A stretch of 64,000 nucleotides of DNA from Anaerococcus obesiensis ph10 (lineage in GTDB: Bacteria; Bacillota; Clostridia; Tissierellales; Peptoniphilaceae): NCBI RefSeq assembly GCF_000311745.1, contig NZ_HE978532.1:367774-431773 (forward strand), in the 5' to 3' direction. Below the pieces are notes generated by a model. It worked only from the letters and a program-made list of their open reading frames with translations, was not told where the DNA came from and did not search any database. Shown here piece by piece: positions 8,176 to 16,242 of this stretch (its first letter is position 1; each line of letters starts with the position of its first letter). The position numbers were made by a program, and so were the translations under genes.

Positions 8176-9480
8176 CTATTCCAAAATTTCTTCTACAACT
8201 GGAATTGGATTTGTTTTTTCATTTGAGTAGGAAAATGTATTGTAAAAACTTTTTATCCATTCATCTGTTAGTTTTTCGTCGTGATAAACTGTTGCGAGAA
8301 TATCGTCTTTTTTGATTTTATCGCCTTTTTTTACTTTCATTTCAAGTCCTACTGCATAATTTATATTATCTTCTTTCTTTTCACGTCCTCCTCCAAGTTT
8401 CATTGATAAAATTCCAAGATTCATGGAATGAATGTTATCAATGTAACCTTCTTTTTGGGATTTCATTTCAGTTTTAAATTTTGCTTGAGGCAAAAGGTCT
8501 GGATCTTCTATTTGTTTTACATTTCCGCCTTGGTATTCAACCATTTTCTTTAACTTTTCAAAGGCTTTTCCAGAATTTATTGCATCTTCAAGCATAGCTC
8601 TTGCTTCATTTTTATTTTTTGCAATTTTTCCTTGAACAAGCATAATCTCTCCTGCAGTCAAAACCAATTCTGTAAAATCTTTTGGCCCATTTCCTTTAAC
8701 AGTTTCAATTGCCTCTTTTACTTCAAGAGCATTGCCGATTGTATTTCCCAAAGGTTGATTCATATCAGTAATCATTGCCTTGGTGTCTTTGCCAAGTTTT
8801 TTCCCTATATTTATCATTGCATTTGCTAATTTTTTGGCATCTTCAATTGTATGCATAAAAGCACCTTCTCCATATTTTACATCAAGTAAAATTGTGTCAG
8901 ATCCAGATGCAAGTTTTTTACTCATTATAGATGATGCAATAAGCGGAATTGAATCGACAGTTGCTGTAACATCTCTTAGGGCATAGAGTTTTTTATCAGC
9001 AGGAACCAACTCTCCAGTTTGACCAATAATTGCAAAGCCAATTTCATTGACTTGTTTTTTAAAATCTTCTTCTTTTAAAAATACATTGAAGCCTTCAATT
9101 GATTCCAATTTATCAAGTGTTCCACCAGTATGACCCAAACCACGTCCGCTCATTTTCGCAAGTTTTAAGCCACAAGCAGAAATTATTGGGCCAAGAGCAA
9201 GAGAAGTTTTATCTCCAACCCCACCAGTAGAATGTTTGTCAGCCTTTATTCCTTTTATATCTGACAAATCAATTACATCGCCACTATTCATCATACACTC
9301 TGCAAGTTTTGCAGTTTCATGATCTGTCATTCCATTTAAAACAATAGCCATAAGAAGAGCAGAAGTTTGATAATCAGGAATTGATTCATCCGTTACACCA
9401 TCAATCCAAAATTTAATTTCATCATCTGTTAATTCTTCTTTATTTTTCTTTTTTTCAATTATATCTACAAATCTCATCAT
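8176..9480 (-). CDS. pdp: Pyrimidine-nucleoside (thymidine/uridine) phosphorylase
   Basis: This enzyme splits pyrimidine nucleosides with phosphate, giving base plus (deoxy)ribose-1-phosphate. The 434-aa sequence has the family phosphate/substrate motif DKHSTGGVGDKTSLALGPI near residue 80, then MSGRGLGHTGGTLDKLES and SKKLASGSDTILLDVKYGEGAFM. This arrangement is shared by Pdp and DeoA. I favour Pdp from the Firmicutes context but cannot exclude DeoA specificity. The start MMRF lies just behind AGGAGG. Confidence 0.92.
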   Translation of the reverse strand: MMRFVDIIEKKKNKEELTDDEIKFWIDGVTDESIPDYQTSALLMAIVLNGMTDHETAKLAECMMNSGDVIDLSDIKGIKADKHSTGGVGDKTSLALGPIISACGLKLAKMSGRGLGHTGGTLDKLESIEGFNVFLKEEDFKKQVNEIGFAIIGQTGELVPADKKLYALRDVTATVDSIPLIASSIMSKKLASGSDTILLDVKYGEGAFMHTIEDAKKLANAMINIGKKLGKDTKAMITDMNQPLGNTIGNALEVKEAIETVKGNGPKDFTELVLTAGEIMLVQGKIAKNKNEARAMLEDAINSGKAFEKLKKMVEYQGGNVKQIEDPDLLPQAKFKTEMKSQKEGYIDNIHSMNLGILSMKLGGGREKKEDNINYAVGLEMKVKKGDKIKKDDILATVYHDEKLTDEWIKSFYNTFSYSNEKTNPIPVVEEILE

Positions 9481-9537
9481 ATCCTCCTAATTATATATAA
9501 ATACCCATTTTTCAAATTTTTGAAAAATTTATATAAA

Positions 9538-9762
9538 TTAAGCGTTTTCTTTATCAATTAATTTTTCAATATTCTTATTAAGCCTATCAAGTTGTTTAAT
9601 CATAAGCCAATTTTGTGCAAATAAAGCATTTATTCCACCACTAGCAAACATAGTAGAATTATTAAAAATAAGGTCCAAATCCTCTTTCTTAATTTCTTCT
9701 AATTCATAATAATCAACAATTTGTTCAAACGCTTTCTCATTTTTCCTATCAAAAATCGCCAT
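9538..9762 (-). CDS. Small conserved-looking hypothetical protein
   Basis: This 74-aa protein (MAIFDRKNEKAFEQIVDYYE...) is highly charged with amphipathic helical character and has no membrane segment or cysteines. The ATG at 9762 follows GGAGGATGAC and is better placed than an upstream in-frame ATG at 9774. I recognise no family. It sits between pdp and a divergent membrane-protein gene. Confidence 0.55.
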   Translation of the reverse strand: MAIFDRKNEKAFEQIVDYYELEEIKKEDLDLIFNNSTMFASGGINALFAQNWLMIKQLDRLNKNIEKLIDKENA

Positions 9763-9854
9763 GTCATCCTCCAATCTATATAATGATTTTACCCCATATA
9801 AAAAATATATATAAATTTCTTTTTATTATGATATTATTTATATAGGAGGATTTT

Positions 9855-10259
9855 ATGATTAAAAAATTAATTAAGAATTTTAAACCTAATCTTTTTAGGG
9901 TTTTTATTTTACTAATTTTATTTTTAGCAATGGGCGGAGTATTTTTGGCAACAAATATGAGTGGAGCTGTACTTTTGATTGGAGATTTACTTTTTATTTT
10001 TGTTACCTTGCTTTTTTCAGATCATTTTGACTTGTATAAGTCCAAAAAATATAAAAATCAATTTTTAATAACCGTAGTATTTACAATTATTTTAATATTA
10101 ATTTTATCTATGGTTTTGGTTTCTTTGGATATGGATGTGAATGATTTTAAAGGATTTAAATCTATTTCATTTAACTTATATATGCTAACCGGAGCTTATA
10201 TTTTATCTTTACTTTACAAGGAAATCAGATACTTTTTGGATAAAAGGGCAAAAAAATAA
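9855..10259 (+). CDS. Small four-helix membrane protein, unknown function
   Basis: This 134-aa protein begins MIKKLIKNFKPN and has four predicted membrane segments (about residues 14-32, 35-55, 72-93 and 103-122) and a basic C-terminus. The start has AGGAGG 5 bases upstream. Its stop codon lies inside the left arm of palindromic repeat copy A. No family was recognised. Confidence 0.6.
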   Translation: MIKKLIKNFKPNLFRVFILLILFLAMGGVFLATNMSGAVLLIGDLLFIFVTLLFSDHFDLYKSKKYKNQFLITVVFTIILILILSMVLVSLDMDVNDFKGFKSISFNLYMLTGAYILSLLYKEIRYFLDKRAKK

Positions 10260-10489
10260 GAGCTGTTACTCTTCATACTGTTGACAAAGTATACAAATCC
10301 TCATGCTAAGAATATCATACGGAAAAAATTGATTTGATTTCAAATTTTAAAATTCGTCAAAAAACGCACTGTTTGAGCGTTAGCGAGTTTGCGTTTTTTG
10401 AATTTTGGAATTTAGAAATCAACAATTTTTGAAGTCCGATATTCGTGCTTGAGGGTTTGTCTACGCTCTGAAGAACTTTTGCTCTTATT
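10255..10489. repeat. Long palindromic repeat, copy A
   Basis: The stretch of about 235 bp can fold into one long imperfect hairpin. The outer arms AATAAGAGC/GCTCTTATT overlap the stop codons of the two convergent flanking genes. Inside lies a core shared with copies at 15996-16239 and 46602-46849 (AAGAATATCATACGG ... CCGATATTCGTGC). It probably acts as a bidirectional terminator. I recognise no named element family. Confidence 0.85.
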
Positions 10490-10926
10490 TTTTTAATATA
10501 TCCAAAGGATTTATAGCCTGAGGGCTTATGGATAATTTGTTTTTATTATTGTAGAAAACAAAAATTGGAAAATTTGTTTTGCCTTCTTCTAAGTTTTCTG
10601 CTAGACTTTCTAGGAAAAATTTCAAATCTTTTTTGTTTATATTTTTCTTTTCTTTTTCTAGCCAAAATGGGGATAGGGGTTTTATTTCTTCTATATCAAG
10701 AAGGATTCCTACTTCATATTCCCTATTTAAAAAACTTGCCCCAAAGGCATAGATTCCATTTTCGTGGTCTTCTTTTTGGTCAAACTTTAAATTTTTTGGA
10801 AGATTTATTACATCTATTTCCATTACATTTGTAATTTCCCCCATTTATTTTTTCAAAATTTTCTAAAATTTTATCTTTTTCTAATTGTTTTTTTACTAGA
10901 TTGTAGTATTTTCTATTTTTTAACAT
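10485..10926 (-). pseudogene. Unknown protein gene, interrupted by a one-base frameshift
   Basis: An ATG at 10926 with a strong AGGAGGG site opens a frame (MLKNRKYYNLVKKQLEKDK...) that goes out of phase at a G5 run (C5 at 10838-10842). With G4 the frame joins the downstream ORF (NGEITNVMEIDVINLPKNLK...) to give about 146 aa. The downstream part has no ribosome site of its own. The product is soluble and lysine-rich and unrecognised. It lies directly after the M20 hydrolase gene. The break may be a sequencing error; see the homopolymer finding. Confidence 0.55.
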
Positions 10927-10934
10927 GATCCCTC

Positions 10935-12098
10935 CTAATTTTGTAAATCCAAAACTGCATTTGCCATAACTTCTACTGCGGGCTTTATTGCCTTATCTGA
11001 GCAGTAGAAATTTTTGCTGTGGAGGGCTTCTTTTTTGTGATTTTCTTCTCCACTTCCAAACCAATAGAAAAATCCTGGGACTTTTTCCATATAAAAGGCA
11101 AAATCTTCACTTGCCATGGTTTGTCCTTCTTTTATTATATTTTCTTCTCCCAAAATTTTTTCTGCTGATTTTAAAACTTTTTCATACATTTCTTCTGGGT
11201 TATAGACTAGGGGAATTTTTTCTGTGTATTTTATTTCGTACTTACACTCATAGGCACAGGCTATATTTTTTACTATTTCTTCCATTCTTTTTACTGATTT
11301 TTCCAAAGATTTTTCTGAAAGTGATCTGATTGTTGCAGACAGATGAGTCCTATCTACAACTAGATTGTTTTCTGAGCCTCCATTTATAGAATTTACGGAT
11401 AAAACTGCAGAGTCAAATGGATTTGTGTTTCTTGAAATAATTGTTTGAAGGGCCATTACTATATTTGAAGCACAGACAATCGGGTCAATGTTTAAATGTG
11501 GCATAGATCCGTGTTGGCCTTTTCCAATAATTTCAATTTTAAAATTGACCTTTGTGCTCATAAGAGGGCCTTTTTTTATTATCGCCTTGCCATAATCAAT
11601 TTCTGGCCAATTGTGAAGGCCCAAAATCTTGTCAATTTTTACTTTTTCAAAAAGTCCCTTGTCCAAATATTCCTTGGCTCCTGTCGTTATTTCTTCTGAT
11701 TTTTGGAAAATAAAAACCACATCGCCATTTAATTTTTCCTTATTTTTTGATAAAAGTTTAGCTATAGCAAGGACAACCGATGTGTGATAATCGTGGCCAC
11801 AAGCGTGCATGATCTTATCATTTTTTGATTTGTAGGAAATTTCTGTTTCTTCCTTTTGTAAAAGAGCGTCAATATCTGCCCTAAGACCAATAACTTCTCC
11901 ATTTTTTCCAGTATTAAGCCTTGCAATCAAACCAGTTTCTATTGGAAAATCTATAATTTCTATTCCATCAATTTTTTCCAGAAAGTCCCTTATAATTTTT
12001 GTTGTCCTAAATTCATTTTCAGAAACTTCTGGGTGCATGTGAATATCGTGTCTAATTTTTATTATTTCTTCTAAATCTTCTTTCGAAATTTCAAGCAT
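10935..12098 (-). CDS. M20-family metallo-amidohydrolase (hippurate hydrolase-like)
   Basis: This zinc-dependent amidohydrolase cleaves N-acyl amino acids or related amides. The 387-aa sequence has the family features IRHDIHMHPEVSENE near the N-terminus, MHACGHDYHTSVVLAIAK (metal Cys/His) near residue 95, EEITTGAKE, and GQTMASEDFAFY at the C-terminal metal site. Its start overlaps the stop of the molybdopterin-binding gene, so it belongs to the hydroxylase maturation operon. A role on a ureido or acyl intermediate of purine breakdown is possible but inferred. Confidence 0.85.
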   Translation of the reverse strand: MLEISKEDLEEIIKIRHDIHMHPEVSENEFRTTKIIRDFLEKIDGIEIIDFPIETGLIARLNTGKNGEVIGLRADIDALLQKEETEISYKSKNDKIMHACGHDYHTSVVLAIAKLLSKNKEKLNGDVVFIFQKSEEITTGAKEYLDKGLFEKVKIDKILGLHNWPEIDYGKAIIKKGPLMSTKVNFKIEIIGKGQHGSMPHLNIDPIVCASNIVMALQTIISRNTNPFDSAVLSVNSINGGSENNLVVDRTHLSATIRSLSEKSLEKSVKRMEEIVKNIACAYECKYEIKYTEKIPLVYNPEEMYEKVLKSAEKILGEENIIKEGQTMASEDFAFYMEKVPGFFYWFGSGEENHKKEALHSKNFYCSDKAIKPAVEVMANAVLDLQN

Positions 12099-13081
12099 TA
12101 TTTGTTTAATAGTCCTCCCTCTCCAAGTTCAATAAAATCTTCTTTTTTAAGGTCGATTTTTGCAAAAATTCTTGGCAAGAATATGTCAAAACTTGTAAAT
12201 TTTGAATGCATACTTGCTCCTGGAACCCCAAGTAAATAAGTTTTCCCCTTCATACCAAGAGTGAGCATATTTCCTGGTTGAACTGGCATTCCTTGGATAA
12301 TAAATTTATCAGATAAATCTTTTATGGTTGATGGAGTTATATCGTCAGGATCCACGCTCATTCCACCAGAAAATATAACAAGGTCAGCGTCTTCTTCTAG
12401 ATATTTTTTACAAACTTTTTCTATATATTCTTTGTCATCTGGACATTTTTCAATTCCAAGAAGCTCATGGTTAAAGTGGGATAATTTTTCCCTAACTACA
12501 GGCTCAAACATATCTTTTATTCTTCCTGTAAAAACTTCATTTCCCGTAATAATTACTCCAACTTTTAATTTTTGAAATTTTTTCACTTCAAAGATTGGCT
12601 CATATTTTTTTGCAATTTTTTTAATATTTTGAACCTGGTCTTCTTCGGTAAAAAGAGGAACAATCCTTCCTCCAACCAAATTATCTCCCTCATTTACAAT
12701 TGAATATGAAGGAATAGTTGCAAAGGTGTAATCTCCTTCCATATTTAGATCAAAAAGTCCCTTTCTGTTTATCACAAAAAGTCCATAGGTCTTGCTTTTA
12801 AAGCCAATTTTTCCTTCTGATGGATTTGAATAGGAAATATTTTCTCCAATCAAATCATCTGCAACTTCTCTTATTGCATCTTCTTCGTGGACAAAACCTT
12901 TGTCAAGCTCTCCCACAAATATATTCTCTTTTCCAATATCTTTTAATTTTTCTATATCTTCTTTTTGGATTACATGGCCTCTTTTAAAAAGCACACCCTT
13001 AAAGCCACTTGCTTTTATTCCAGTTAAATCATGAAAAAGCACATGCCCAACTGCATCTTCTACTTTTATTTTTTTTAGCAT
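12098..13081 (-). CDS. Molybdopterin-binding protein (MoCF-domain)
   Basis: This 327-aa protein has a C-terminal MoeA/MogA-like molybdopterin-binding fold (VGVIITGNEVFTGRI near residue 175, then VIFSGGMSVDPDDITPSTIK and GVPGASMH). The N-terminal half is distinct from classical MoeA. Proteins of this shape occur in molybdenum hydroxylase clusters. It probably handles Mo-molybdopterin before insertion in the xanthine dehydrogenase-type enzymes. It forms a transcription unit with the M20 hydrolase, separated from xdhC by a terminator. Confidence 0.8.
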   Translation of the reverse strand: MLKKIKVEDAVGHVLFHDLTGIKASGFKGVLFKRGHVIQKEDIEKLKDIGKENIFVGELDKGFVHEEDAIREVADDLIGENISYSNPSEGKIGFKSKTYGLFVINRKGLFDLNMEGDYTFATIPSYSIVNEGDNLVGGRIVPLFTEEDQVQNIKKIAKKYEPIFEVKKFQKLKVGVIITGNEVFTGRIKDMFEPVVREKLSHFNHELLGIEKCPDDKEYIEKVCKKYLEEDADLVIFSGGMSVDPDDITPSTIKDLSDKFIIQGMPVQPGNMLTLGMKGKTYLLGVPGASMHSKFTSFDIFLPRIFAKIDLKKEDFIELGEGGLLNK

Positions 13082-13105
13082 AAATTCTCCTGTTTATAAA
13101 TTTTT

Positions 13106-13144
13106 CCAAAAAATTACAAACCATTAAATATTTAATGGTTTGTA
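13106..13144 (-). terminator. Palindromic terminator after xdhC
   Basis: A perfect 30-bp palindrome (13115-13144; arm TACAAACCATTAAAT) is followed on the minus strand by AATTTTTT. It separates the yqeC-mocA-yqeB-xdhC unit from the molybdopterin-binding protein gene. Confidence 0.85.
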
Positions 13145-13150
13145 TTTTTT

Positions 13151-13927
13151 TTAATTTTCTATTACTTTATTATTTTTAATTGAAATCATCAAGGATAGAA
13201 TTGAAATTGCAATTTCCTCAACACTTCCATCGTCAATATCATAACCTACTGGAGCGTGAACTTTTTTAAGTAAATCTTCACTTACTCCTTTTTCTTTCAA
13301 ATTATCAAAAACTCTTTTTACTTTTCTTTTTGAACCAATCATACCTAGGAATTTATAATCTTTGTCGATTACATTTTCCAAAACTTCCTCATCATAATCT
13401 GGTGTGCAGATTAAAATGTAGGTATTTTTGTTAAATTTATAGGTTGAAGCAAAATCTTTTGGATTTGAAATTACAAATTCTCTTATATTTTCCAAATCTT
13501 TTTTGTCTTCGAAATCTTCTCTTTGGTCAACTACGGTCACGTCAAAATTTGTATTTACAGCAACTCTTGCAAGCTTTTGTCCAACATGACCTGCCCCAAA
13601 AATAATCAAACTGGGATTTGCCCTAAAAATTTTGATATACCCCTTATTTCTTCCCCCACAAGACATTTTCACTTCTTGTTTTTCATTTAAAGTATAATCA
13701 AAAGATTTTTCTTCGTCATCTTCTAGAGCTTTTTTTGCTTGTTTAATAAGATCAAACTCTATAGGACCTCCGCCGATTGTTCCAGAAATTTCTCCATTTT
13801 CAAAAACTGCCATAGAAGAATTGTCCTTGCCGGGAGCTGAACCCTTGGTTTCTGTAAGAATTACCAAGGCAACATTTTCTCCCCCATCAAGTTTTTCTAC
13901 AATTTTTTTAAGAATTTGTATATCCAT
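13151..13927 (-). CDS. xdhC: XdhC/CoxI-family hydroxylase maturation protein
   Basis: XdhC proteins sulfurate or deliver the molybdenum cofactor for xanthine dehydrogenase-type enzymes. The N-terminal domain (VILTETKGSAPGKDNSSMAV, GTIGGGPIEF) and the Rossmann-like domain (LIIFGAGHVGQKLARVA around residue 105, then MIGSKRK and HAPVGYDIDDGSVEEIAISI) are both intact in 258 aa. The ATG at 13927 has AAAGGAG; a TTG two codons earlier is possible. It overlaps yqeB and closes the selenium-dependent hydroxylase maturation operon. Confidence 0.9.
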   Translation of the reverse strand: MDIQILKKIVEKLDGGENVALVILTETKGSAPGKDNSSMAVFENGEISGTIGGGPIEFDLIKQAKKALEDDEEKSFDYTLNEKQEVKMSCGGRNKGYIKIFRANPSLIIFGAGHVGQKLARVAVNTNFDVTVVDQREDFEDKKDLENIREFVISNPKDFASTYKFNKNTYILICTPDYDEEVLENVIDKDYKFLGMIGSKRKVKRVFDNLKEKGVSEDLLKKVHAPVGYDIDDGSVEEIAISILSLMISIKNNKVIEN

Positions 13928-14729
13928 TTTCAATTCTCCTTTTTCCTATAAGAATAGCATCAAGGCATCCTCCACCAATAAGCCTTGCCTTATCAGAAAT
14001 AGTTTTTGCATTTTTTGGAATAACTCTTGGATCAACATCTCCAATTTTTAAACCCTTTGTAACAAAAGAGCCATTTCCAATCATGCCCCTAACCATTCCA
14101 TCAAGTTGTGATTTTATTTCTTTTCCATTTACAAGAGCGACAACTTGGTCTTTTTTTACAACAGAACCAATATCTTCTATAACTTGGATTTGTCCATCGT
14201 CTACTGCTCTTAAAATTCTTTCACTTGTAAAGCCTTTAATATTTCCAGGAATTCCTGTATTTTTTTCTGCAAAACCTTCAAAAATTAACCTACCAAGGTC
14301 ATGGCCCCTGTTTGTTTCAATTACATAATCAACATCAACTCCTGCCTCATAACCAGGTCCAAGAGCGATTGTAATATCAGCCATATTTTTATTTGTTCCA
14401 ATATTTTTTTTGGCAAGAGTTCCATCAACCACAGCCATAGGTTTTAATTCTTCTAAAATTTCAGCCTTTGGGTCAACAAAAACTGGAACTACATTTTCAT
14501 CCCAGGCTTTTTTAATTTGTTCAAGACTTTCAACTTTTCTTGCAGTAAAATCTTCAATTTGCACTTCTCCATCAAAAATTGCTTGGGCAGTTGAAACATA
14601 TCTTCTTATACAAAGAGGTTTTTCCATCTCCAAAACCAAAACCTTAAAACCAGTTCTAAATAATTTTTGGATAGAACCAGTTGCAACATCGCCACCGCCC
14701 CTAAAAACTACAATATTATTTAGAGGCAT
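13908..14729 (-). CDS. yqeB: Selenium-dependent Mo-hydroxylase maturation protein YqeB (EF2563 family)
   Basis: YqeB is a genomic marker of selenium-dependent molybdenum hydroxylases, in which a labile selenium ligand on the cofactor is required. The 273-aa sequence opens with IVVFRGGGDVATGSIQKLFR, a nucleotide-binding-like glycine-rich loop, followed by LEMEKPLCIRRYVSTAQAIF. The central GPGYEAGVDVDYVIETNRGHDLGR region and a C-terminal lipoyl/biotinyl-like hairpin (VKKDQVVALVNGKEIKSQLDGMV) are typical. It overlaps both neighbours. Its exact reaction is not established. Confidence 0.92.
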   Translation of the reverse strand: MPLNNIVVFRGGGDVATGSIQKLFRTGFKVLVLEMEKPLCIRRYVSTAQAIFDGEVQIEDFTARKVESLEQIKKAWDENVVPVFVDPKAEILEELKPMAVVDGTLAKKNIGTNKNMADITIALGPGYEAGVDVDYVIETNRGHDLGRLIFEGFAEKNTGIPGNIKGFTSERILRAVDDGQIQVIEDIGSVVKKDQVVALVNGKEIKSQLDGMVRGMIGNGSFVTKGLKIGDVDPRVIPKNAKTISDKARLIGGGCLDAILIGKRRIENGYTNS

Positions 14730-15288
14730 CTTCTAATTCCTCCAAATTTTTGTAGGTATCAATATCCCACAATTCTTTAATATCGTCAATTTTAACTTCA
14801 TTTTTATTATCATCCTTAACCAAAATCATTCCGCCTTGGTCAAAATCTAAAGACAAAAGACCTTCCCTGTATTCTGGTGAAAATATTACAGGAGCTCCCC
14901 TTCTTTTTTCAGTTCTTGGATAGGTAATCAATTGATTTTCCTTATATTTTTCAATTAATTTATTAACAGTTTCAACTTTTAATAATGGTTGGTCAGCTAC
15001 AAAAAACATCATAGCAGAATCCTTATCACAATTTAAAACTCCAAGCTTAATTGATGCAGATTTGCCAACTTCGTTGTTGTCGTTGAAAATCGCCTTAAAT
15101 CCTCTTTTTTTGCCAGATTCAAGAATTTCATCATAAGATGAAACAAGGATAACATCATCAAAATCAATTTCTTCTACCAAATCAAGAACCCATTCATAAA
15201 GTTTGTCGCCCTTAAAATCAAGTAAAAGTTTGTTTTCTCCCATTCTTCTAGAAAGTCCAGACGCCATAACAATTGCACTAATTTTCAT
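14716..15288 (-). CDS. mocA: MocA/YgfJ-like molybdenum cofactor nucleotidyltransferase
   Basis: This enzyme transfers CMP (or another nucleotide) to molybdopterin to form the dinucleotide cofactor of xanthine dehydrogenase-family enzymes. The 190-aa NTP-transferase fold shows VMASGLSRRMGENKLLLDFKG at the N-terminus, MFFVADQPLL in the middle and a TYPRTEKRRGAPVIF segment. AAAGGAG precedes the start. It is coupled to yqeB and yqeC, so it most likely serves the hydroxylases encoded downstream in the window. The choice of nucleotide cannot be read from the sequence. Confidence 0.88.
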   Translation of the reverse strand: MKISAIVMASGLSRRMGENKLLLDFKGDKLYEWVLDLVEEIDFDDVILVSSYDEILESGKKRGFKAIFNDNNEVGKSASIKLGVLNCDKDSAMMFFVADQPLLKVETVNKLIEKYKENQLITYPRTEKRRGAPVIFSPEYREGLLSLDFDQGGMILVKDDNKNEVKIDDIKELWDIDTYKNLEELEDASK

Positions 15289-15984
15289 AATATTTCTCCT
15301 TTAAAATTGATCCATAAAAATATTTCAAATTTATTTTCTCTCTTAAATAACTTATTACCCCTTTTGCCTGATTTTTCTCAAAAATACTATCAGCTTGGTT
15401 AAAGAAAATAAATTTTTCTCCGCAAAAATCTCCGAAAATTCCAGATTTTATAAGTTTTTCAAAAACTTCTTCATCTACAATATCACTTTTTATATTCTCC
15501 CTAAATTCATCAAAATTATAAATGAAATCAGGAGAAATTTCTTTTCCATAAACTTTTATAGAAAAAATTCCAACAAGTTTATCTGTAAAATCATAAATAA
15601 CTGGTTCATATTCTTTCCAAAATTTTAGGGGAAGATTTCTACATCCATCTGCTTCTATTATAATATAATCAAAGTCTTTTTTTATAGTTTTTAAATTATT
15701 TTCTCCAATAGACTTTAATTTATTAACTCCATCAAGCTTTTGGCCAATTCCTACAATCTTATTTTTAAAATCTTTTTTTATATAATCATCAAAAGATAAA
15801 AAAAGTTCGTCGACTTGGTCTTTTTCTGGAACTTTTATTTTTGTAGAACTAGTAATTAAAACTGAACCTTTTTTCTTTAAAATATTTGCAAGATAAAACA
15901 TAAGAGAAGTCTTGCCACCAGATCCTGTGATAGAAATCACATCATTTTTTTTGATTTTTAAAATCTCATCTAAATTTTTTTCCA
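15278..15984 (-). CDS. yqeC: Selenium-dependent hydroxylase accessory protein YqeC
   Basis: YqeC co-occurs with yqeB and selD in selenium-dependent Mo-hydroxylase clusters. The 235-aa protein has a P-loop-like ISITGSGGKTSLMFYLANIL near residue 17, VLITSSTKIKVP, and IIEADGCRNLPLKFW, all diagnostic of the family. I chose ATG 15984 (MEKNLDEIL); a longer in-frame start at 16057 would run into the palindromic repeat. No good ribosome site is visible before either start. It heads the maturation unit. Confidence 0.85.
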
Positions 15985-15995
15985 TAATAAAATAA

Positions 15996-16239
15996 ATTAA
16001 AGGACTGTGAAAGACAATTTTTAAAAAAGCAGAAAATCGAAATGCTAAGAATATCATGCGGAAAAAATTGTTTTGATTTCAAATTTAAAACTTCGTCCAA
16101 AATCGCACTGTTTGAGGGCGTCGCCAGAGTTTGCGATTTTAGAAGTTTTAAATTTAGAAATCATCAATTTTTGTAGTCCGATATTCGTGCATGTCGATTT
16201 ATCTACTTAATTAAAGTGTGAAATTCACAATCCTTTATT
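15996..16239. repeat. Long palindromic repeat, copy B (divergent)
   Basis: This copy has the same architecture as A and C but is more diverged. The outer arms TTAAAGGACTGTGAAA / TTCACAATCCTTTATT are unlike the outer arms of A or C yet complementary to each other. The inner stem shows paired substitutions (AAACTTC/GAAGTTT here, AAAATTC/GAATTTT in copy C). It lies downstream of the fused hydroxylase gene and before yqeC, where it may terminate or process the long transcript. Confidence 0.8.
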
Positions 16240-16242
16240 CTC

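Noticed and set aside
15985-16057. Longer N-terminus for YqeC (MIFLAFRFSAF...)
   Set aside because: The extra residues come from palindromic repeat B and its flank. The family begins near MEKNLDEIL.
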